From assembly GCA_013423325.1 (NCBI GenBank), contig BLJB01000371.1, forward strand, positions 32,538-96,537: 64,000 nucleotides of DNA, given 5' to 3'. Of the stretch, positions 57,180 through 64,000 are shown piece by piece. Position numbers and translations under genes: made by a program. The notes under the pieces are model-generated. The model did no database searches. It was not told where the DNA came from and saw only the letters and a list, made by a program, of their open reading frames with translations. How positions within the stretch are numbered: the first letter of the stretch is position 1; each line of letters starts with the position of its first letter. Source of the DNA: Usnea hakonensis (lineage: Eukaryota > Ascomycota > Lecanoromycetes > Lecanorales > Parmeliaceae).

Positions 57180-58326
57180 ATGCTACCAAAAGTAGCCGGC
57201 TGGCTTCTATTCTTTGCGATCACCTGTTTCCAGTATTCTCGGGCTTCTACTGATACGGCAAATTGGCTATATCCACCCAAACATGCAAGCTCTTTGTTCA
57301 GATTCGAGAGCCAGGACACACTCGATGCCGCATGGACGAGTATGTTTGTGGCGCCAGTGCTTACTATGGTTTGTCAAGTGGAAGAACAAGGTGCCGCGTG
57401 GTTCAACGGTCAGTCCATTTCCCGCACTCACTATTTTTATTGCCTTATCAGCTCAATTTCGGTACCATAATTGACCAAGTATATCATTGTGAACTAGCAT
57501 TCCAGCCTCCCACTCCTGTTCTTCCCAATGGATCGTACTCAATTCCCCTCGGTTCGGCACAAAACCTCGGTTGTCACTTGACCCTTAATGAATCAACCGG
57601 GGCGCTCATTGGTAACCGGTCAGATAGCGGGGATTTTTTCGTTGGCCTGCAGTCCGTCTTTTTCAGAACTTTTCCACCCCGTAGCAAGATTTGGCACGTT
57701 TCAGGGGACCATTTCAAGGACTGTATTCTGATCTGGAACATAAATGTAGATCTGATCGCTCACCTATCACGTGGTCGTCATCAACCACAGAAGTCATCCC
57801 GTACTCGTCTACACCGACACCGACACCGACACCGACACCGGTATCGCCTTTAACACCAACTTCTATCTTAGCCTCGTCCACATCAACTACATCACCATCC
57901 TCTACAGCATCAGCTTCGATTGCATCCTCAGCGTCCGCGATCTCGTTCTCGTCATCAGGGAAACCAACTACGGTAGTAGAATCAGTAACATCAGCCACTG
58001 GCGAATTGGCCAACCTACAGACTAAGTCTGATTTAAGCAACGCGCTCAAAGAATGCATAGGCATAGGAGTGACTCTTGGCATTCTCGCTCTCATATTGGC
58101 TAGCCTGCTAGTCTGGATGCGAAAGCGCACAAAAACGCGACAAGTCCCGCTATCTAGACCTCCACAGCAACAAAATGGCATGGCTTATACGAGGGAAGAG
58201 AACTCTAACCATGAATCTTTGGAGACGGAAGAAACAATAGTAGAAAAGGACGGCTATCCAATTGCAACAACAGGACATACAGCCGGAGAATTGGAAGCGG
58301 ATACACGACAAGTCCAATGGGCCTGA
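57180..58326 (+). CDS. Single-pass surface protein with Ser/Thr-rich stalk
   Basis: Starts at the ATG at 57180 with a signal peptide (MLPKVAGWLLFFAITCFQYSRA), then a small ectodomain (ANWLYPPKHASSLFRFESQDTLDAAWTSM, typical of fungal plasma-membrane proteins that begin with an NWxYPP motif). Exon 1 ends about 57408, and the next exon probably begins near 57499 with AFQPPTPVLPNGSYSIPLG...CHLTLN. A further intron between about 57612 and 57720 is needed to reach SPITWSSSTTEV, but its exact borders are unresolved. After that come a Ser/Thr-rich stalk with a PTPTPTP run, a transmembrane helix (GIGVTLGILALILASLLVWMRKR) and a cytosolic tail of about 70 residues. The architecture suits a cell-wall sensor or receptor; the function is unknown. 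Confidence 0.62.
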
Positions 58327-58640
58327 TAAGCTACTAATCGGTATGCGAGGTTTTTCATATAGGCTCTTCGGCAGCATGCCAGATTTTGTGAGAAGAGGGG
58401 AAAACCGTTCTCCTTGCCTGTCGGTCACTTCGTCCTAATTCTGAGCTATGATGATCTGCATCGATCTGAAAGACCAGAGATGTCCTCACTCGTTCGCTTT
58501 CCTCCTAGAGCATCTCGGTGGCTAGCATTACACTTGTATTGCGGGGATTAATCATATTGCATACGTACTATTATCACAGAAAGTGAGACCAAAACGACAA
58601 GTACAGATCATTTTACTAAGAGCAAGCCCTTCGCTTTCAC
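58327..58640. other. Transition from gene-bearing to A+T-rich DNA
   Basis: About 300 bases, ordinary in composition at the left and increasingly A+T-rich to the right. No gene seen. Confidence 0.4.
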
Positions 58641-59272
58641 TCCCTAAAGAGGTCGATTCTTAAAATATTCTAGTTCTAAAACTTTCGGGGAAAAATAGCC
58701 GAGCCCATCTCAAGTAATTTCTTGGCATTTCTTAGTATTTTCTCCTAAAATCCTTTATTAATTAACTACCCTTTATATAGCTACGAATATAATTATTAGC
58801 TCTATTAATCGAATTATATAGTTATATATTATCTTCTTTACGGCCCTTATAGTACTCGTTATCCCCCCGAAGCTAAATTATCTCTATAATATATCTCGAT
58901 ATTTATTTAATCTATAACTAAATTCTTTTCTAGAATAAATCTTTTTAGTATTAAACTTAAATCTTTTTAGCTTCTTTTCGAGTTCTTAATATACTCTTTT
59001 TAATAGTTTTATACTTTATCTAGATCTAGTATAACTTAATTATATTAAGATCTAGAAAATTCTTATATTAAAGTAAATAAAGAATATTTATTTCTATAAA
59101 GATCGACTCTTAGAATCTTAATATATATATTAGTACCTTATCCTCTATTATTATAATATTAGATTATTCTAGTTTATACTCTTATATAAATTTAAGAAGC
59201 TTAGAGATTAGAATTTATTTTTAATAATAATATTAGATAATTCTCTCTTTCTTCCCTAAAATAGTAATCTTA

Positions 59273-59545
59273 TTATATTATTAAATCTAAAAAGTTCCTA
59301 CTAAATATTAAATTACGAATCGCGCGATTCGGGCGATTCGCAAAAAATCCGCACGATTAGTAAGTCGACCCTGCTAATAGTAGAAAATCTATACGATTAG
59401 TAAGTCGACCCTACTAATAGTAGAAAATACGTACGGTTAGTATAGTAACTTTACTCTTATTAGAGTCTAACTTACTAAAAAAAATAAAAAAAAATTAAGC
59501 GAGACGCTAAAATAAAGTTAGCGCTAAAATTAAAGTTAGTAAGAA
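59273..59545. repeat. Direct repeat, copy A, inside A+T-rich block
   Basis: The segment starts near TTAAATCTAAAAAGTT, continues ACTAAATATTAAATTACG, AATCGCGCGATTCG and GATTAGTAAGTCGACCCT, and ends near AGCGAGACGCTAAAATAAAG. It recurs at 60529-60757 with modest change. Confidence 0.75.
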
Positions 59546-60528
59546 TAACGGGTAGTCTCTAGCGCTATAAATAATAACGCTATAATTTTAAAAATAGTCT
59601 AAATCGAATTTTTTTTAAAAATTATATACGCGCGTTATAGACTCGTATTACTAAGTCTATTATATATATCTTATAATATAAAGACTATATTAACTAAATC
59701 TTAAAAGAACTTTATTTAAATTATTTAAATTTTGCGAATTTTGCGAATCGTATAGATTCTACGGATTCTACGAATCCTATAGATAGTAAGGCGGACTTAC
59801 TAACTTCGCGTAAAGAATTTAATATAGGTAAAGTCTACTAAATATATTAAATTATCCTTTCTATACGTATTCGACGAAATTCTTACGAAAATAAACTTTT
59901 TAGATTTAATAATATAATTTTAATAATAAACTTCTACTCGAGCTTTTTATTAAATATATTTCGAAGATCTATATAATATATATAAGTTTCTAATTTTTAT
60001 ACTTCCTTCGTTTCCGGCTTAAAAAGAATATTTATTCGATCTAAATTAGTCTAGTATACTCTCTTTTCGATTATAGTTTTAAACTTCTAAATATAGTATA
60101 ACCCTTTCTTATTATATAAGAAGTATCTCTAGAATATAAACTCTATAGCCTTAATATAATAATATCGTATATAAGCCTAAGTATAAATCTTATAGAATTA
60201 ACGCTATTATTAAATTCTTCCCCGCCGAGAGTTTAAGATTATTATTAGAGAGTATACTAGAAACCGAAAAATAGTATTTAATAGTAATAATATAATTAGA
60301 ATATTAGCTATTTAGAAGTAATAGTATAATTATACTATAAGAAATTATTATAAGTAGTACTAAGGCGCTAGACCGAAAGAGGCTTAGCGCTTCTCCGTAG
60401 ATTATAAAGAAAGAGGTATTAGAGTAAAACTATAATAATTATATTTATTTTATTACTTTAAATTACCTTCTTCTAGTTCTCTATAATCTAGTTCTTATAT
60501 AGTTATACTATAAAGTAAATTAATATTA

Positions 60529-60757
60529 TTACTAAATCTAAAAAGTTTCTACTAAATATTAAATTACGAATCGCGCGATTCGCGCGATTCGTAAGAAATC
60601 CGCACGATTAGTAAGTCGACCCTACTAATAGTAGGAAATACGCACGATTAGTATAGTAAATTTACTATTCTTAGGGAATTTAGACGATTAGTAAAAAAAA
60701 AAAAAATTAAACGAGATACTAAAAATTAAGCGAGACACTAAAATAAAGTTAGCGCTA
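60529..60757. repeat. Direct repeat, copy B, inside A+T-rich block
   Basis: Same order of motifs as copy A, about 1.25 kb away in the same orientation. Copy B is shorter by about 40 bases because one GATTAGTAAGTCGACCC unit is missing. These could be LTR-like ends or two copies of one repeat. Confidence 0.75.
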
Positions 60758-61744
60758 TTACGGTTTCTTAATATATATATAGTATATAATATATAAATTC
60801 GTATTTACTTATTCTAAATATATATATCGATTACTAGTATACGGATTACGGGTATTTAAAGGGTAAATCTCTCGAGTAAACTCTCTTTCTCTTTCTTTCC
60901 TCTTTATATTCGTCTTATATAACTAGCCTTTATTATAGTTAGTAAATTAAATTATTAATATTAAGCCGTACGCTCGTAGATTCTAGTTCGAATCTTAATA
61001 TTATAAATATTATTTATATTATAGTATTATTACTATATCTTTTTATTATATCTTATAATTTCTTTTAGTTCTTTAGATCGACGTTAACGCCTAATAGTAT
61101 CTTCTAGTCGACTAGTTAAGACTAACTCGAACTAATCTCTAAAAATATAATATTAGCTATTTTAAGAGGCCTAAATAATAACTAGATCTTAATTAAAGCT
61201 ATTAATAAGAATCTAGACTAATTCTAGAAAATATTAGAAATAGCCTTTAATCGTAACGACGAAGCTATTCGTAATCTAAAGGCTAAGTATAACTAATTAG
61301 AGATTAATATTATTAAATAATTAGAACGCTAATAGAAGGAATTAGAAAATAGTACTAATAGCTTCTAAACTTAAATTAATAATTTAGATAGATAGCTTAC
61401 CCGCTTATTTAATACGAGCGCTATCTTAGTTAGTCCTAATACTATTAAACGTTCGCTAAGAGTCTTAGATCCGCCTATATATTTAAAGAATCGTACGACC
61501 TTAAGTTAATAATTTATAAAATTTAAGTTTAAACTTAAAAATAATATTAACTAATATCCTTTCGATACTTTCTAGATAAGGTATATATACGAATAACTAA
61601 AGAGTAAGGCGGTAGACTAGATTTATTTAAAAATAAATAAGAATAGCCCGATTTATATTAAAAATATCGAGTAGTTTATTATCGCCCTATAATTAGTCTT
61701 TAGAGATATAAATAAATAGAATATCGCTTAATATTATATTATAA

Positions 61745-62976
61745 GGCCGGCGACGAGATCCAGCTGTACGCGCTGCCGGCTACGAACCTGCTGCCATCGT
61801 GTGCGATGTGAAGGTCGCCGTCGTATACGGTATATAGCAGAGTCAAGTAATCTTAGGGTACGACGCGTAAAGGAGATAGGATAGAAAATAGCAAGATAAA
61901 GCGAGAGAGACAAGATACGTCCCTATTATAAGTGAAGTATTTAATTAGAAATATAGCTATACTATTAGTAAAGTCGATATAATACTACTTAATCGGACGC
62001 CGAACGCGCAGAACCTTCCTATAATAACACGTGGAGAGCACTAGGTAGCTTAGGTAGAAGGCGTATCAGCTGATGGGATTGGTTACCCTAGATGCGTAGG
62101 GACAATAGCCTAGTCCCGGTACGACCGATAGGATACGAGATATCCACTTCCTCCCACGAGCCCGTTCGAAGCGTGGCTATTAGTAAAGATACGATTCTCT
62201 CTCCATCTCTAGACACGCGTACCCATCGATAACTCTACCCACTCGTAGAGCCAGCGCGATATATTCACCGCTGGGCGTTCTCCTCTACGTGCCTACGGGT
62301 AGTAATACTACAGAAGGAACCGGTATCCTATACCCGAAGTAAAAAGACCTTATAGGACCTCGCTCACCCAGTGCAGAGTTTTCACGCGTGGAATACCAAG
62401 ACTCTTGGCGCGTTATATAAATACGAAGGCCCGTGTTTCTTCGCACCGGTAGCCCTCCGAGAGTTAACTCGATAAGGACCGTAGAATTTAGTAGTAATCG
62501 ATTAATCTAAACTTTGTATTCGTACCGTATTACTATTACCTACTCTAGCAGGGTCTCTCCCTACTAGACTCGGTATAGGGCTAAGACGCCGGCCTTTTTT
62601 CCTCGGCAACAGGCGCTCACGGATCAGAACAAGCTAGGAATAAGGGCCAGTAACCGAACTCGTAGATAAATACTCTACGAGGAATACTAACCACCCTACG
62701 GGGACGCGGGCGTCATTCGGCCTACCTATATTCTTACTAACAGTCAAGTTATTTTTTTTCTCAGAAAGGATACCAAAGCGTATAGCGACCTAGCGTGCAT
62801 ATACAATTCGTGGAAGTTGTCGAAGGTGGTATATAGAACTCGATATTTGCAGGACACCATAATAGAAGAAACGTGTGGAGGTTTTTACCCTGGCGCAAGC
62901 AAAGGTTTCCTCTACAACATTGCCACAGAGCTTCCCGTAATTATCTTTCACATAGTTAGATAGACACGAGTATGAA
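61745..62976. mobile_element. Less A+T-rich element inserted in the RIP-degraded gag
   Basis: A block of about 1.23 kb with far higher G+C than its surroundings. It is flanked by the 12-base direct repeat ATTATATTATAA (61733-61744 and 62977-62988), as expected of a target-site duplication. Removing the block and one repeat copy rejoins the gag frame (DINK...YYIINLY...NKLFIKYFSLFIAKI). Its right end carries two short TCCAA units and the sequence CGAGTATGAAATCC; the same end with four units lies inverted at 63941-64000. No coding frame beyond 65 codons (minus, 62790-62987) is seen. It could be a truncated non-LTR element with a simple-repeat tail, or an LTR of a Copia-type element read on minus. 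Confidence 0.65.
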
Positions 62977-63940
62977 ATCCAATCCAATTATATTATAAAT
63001 CTATATTAAATTAATAAGTTATTTATTAAATATTTCTCGCTATTTATCGCTAAAATCGATAATATAGATTTTAATAAAGAAATATTAAAATTCTATCTAT
63101 AGAATAATCTTTATTAGAAGCTCGCTAACTACTTAGTTAATATTAGAATCTATTAGCTCTCTTTTAACTAATTAGTCGAAAAATATTAATATTAAGATAT
63201 TAGAAAATACTAGCTTTAGAAGTAATTTATAAAATCGAGCTTTAAGGCGAATCGCTAGAATATAAATACTACTACGTTAGTAGTATATATATATACTAAT
63301 AACTAGGCTATTTATATCTCTACTAATAATAGAAATATAATAATAGATTTATCTAAAATAGACTCTAAGCCCCGCGGGCCCCTATCCTCTATAAAAAAAT
63401 AATATTAATAAGATAATAATCTCTACCTCTACTATAATAAACTAGACTATTATACTACGAACTATAAGAAGAAACTAGTAAATCGTACTAGCGTTAAAAT
63501 AATTATAATTATATCTTTAATATTAATAACTATAAATAAGTTAAGAAAAGTATAATTTCTATATACTATTATATATAGAAATTACTAATTAATAAATAAT
63601 TTTTTTTAAAGTTAAGATCTAATATCTTAAAAGTTTTAATTCTAGAACCTTATCTAGATAATACTCTTATATTAGTATACGGGGTAAATTATAATAAAAT
63701 AGATTATATAATTAAAATATTATATAATATTAAAGCTTCTTTTAAGAGTTTTATTAATATTATCTATACGCGAAATAAGAATCTACCCTTAACCCCCCTT
63801 AATATCTCTAGAGATCTAAACGGATTTAATAGAAAGCCCGCTACTTTCGGCCCTATTACTTATATAATATATTATATATTTATTATACTAGACTACTTTT
63901 TAATTTAGACTATTTTCTATATTATAGATCTTTCGAGTTG
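62977..63940. mobile_element. RIP-degraded Gypsy-like retroelement (right part) with mutated zinc knuckle
   Basis: Continues the gag frame from 61744. At 63424-63465 the frame has the spacing of a CCHC zinc knuckle (x2, x4, x4), but all four ligand codons are TAC or TAT (Tyr), as C-to-T/G-to-A mutation of Cys and His codons would produce. TAA/TAG codons are frequent, so the element is dead. Confidence 0.7.
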
Positions 63941-64000
63941 GATTGGATTGGATTGGAATTCATACTCGTGTCTATCTAACTATGTGAAAGATAATTACGG
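63941..64000. mobile_element. Inverted second copy of the element end, cut by window edge
   Basis: Four TTGGA-type units followed by AATTCATACTCGTGTCTATC and on to the window end. This is the reverse complement of about 62936-62976. The element continues beyond the window. Confidence 0.75.

Larger units (their letters stand above)
58641..61744. mobile_element. RIP-degraded retroelement DNA (left part), including gag start
   Basis: Extremely A+T-rich and full of TA dinucleotides, with no open frame of note, as expected for repeats mutated by RIP. From about 61300 a plus-strand frame, read through many TAA/TAG codons, shows a Gypsy-type gag: DPPIYLKNRTTL, FIKFKFKLKNN, YPFDTF and FRDINK in family order. 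The frame runs to 61744, where a less A+T-rich block is inserted, and resumes after it at 62977. Confidence 0.7.

Noticed and set aside
60960..61000. tRNA-like T-arm (AGTTCGAATCTTA) or retroelement primer-binding site in the A+T-rich block
   Set aside because: No acceptor or anticodon stem can be paired around it; a primer-binding site is possible but one base is missing from the match I considered.

Overview
This window looks like nuclear DNA of a filamentous ascomycete (Pezizomycotina). The evidence is many short GT-AG introns of about 44-100 nt, two HET-domain genes, two fungal rhodopsin-like seven-helix proteins, several small secreted proteins, and a distal block of very A+T-rich, repeat-derived DNA with the mutation pattern of repeat-induced point mutation (RIP). 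The class cannot be fixed from sequence alone; Leotiomycetes is a guess.

Layout. 0.2-7.7 kb: a FAD monooxygenase and an O-methyltransferase on the minus strand (a small tailoring-enzyme pair), then a seven-helix membrane protein (+) and a short-chain dehydrogenase (-). 8-19 kb: a Yvc1-like TRP channel, a large secreted cysteine-rich protein, a GNAT/ankyrin-type protein and an OSGIN-like FAD oxidoreductase preceded by a uORF. 19-29.6 kb: an accessory stretch holding a membrane protein interrupted by an in-frame TGA, an orphan protein in A+T-rich surroundings, a secreted T1-type ribonuclease, an arginine tRNA gene carrying an extra 63-nt insertion, and a second seven-helix protein. 29.6-32.3 kb: a HET-domain gene, followed by a 61-nt poly-G run. 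32.9-46.6 kb: housekeeping genes, namely a sideroflexin, a LAMMER kinase, the mRNA 3'-end endonuclease Ysh1/CPSF73 and TFIID subunit TAF4, the last two divergent from one 546-bp spacer. 49-58.3 kb: a second HET gene, an assembly gap in poly-C, two small secreted proteins (one a double-psi beta-barrel type), and a single-pass surface protein. 58.6-64 kb: a RIP-degraded Gypsy-like retroelement with recognisable gag and a destroyed zinc knuckle, interrupted by a much less A+T-rich 1.2-kb insertion whose end recurs inverted at the window edge.

The observation most worth following is the tRNA-Arg(TCG) gene at 26031-26184. It has a normal 18-nt anticodon-loop intron plus a second 63-nt insertion in the D-stem with GT...AG ends. 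Removing both leaves a perfectly paired 73-nt tRNA, and a Pol III T8 terminator follows. Exon boundaries were worked out by hand from reading frames and splice consensus; nothing was checked against a database.
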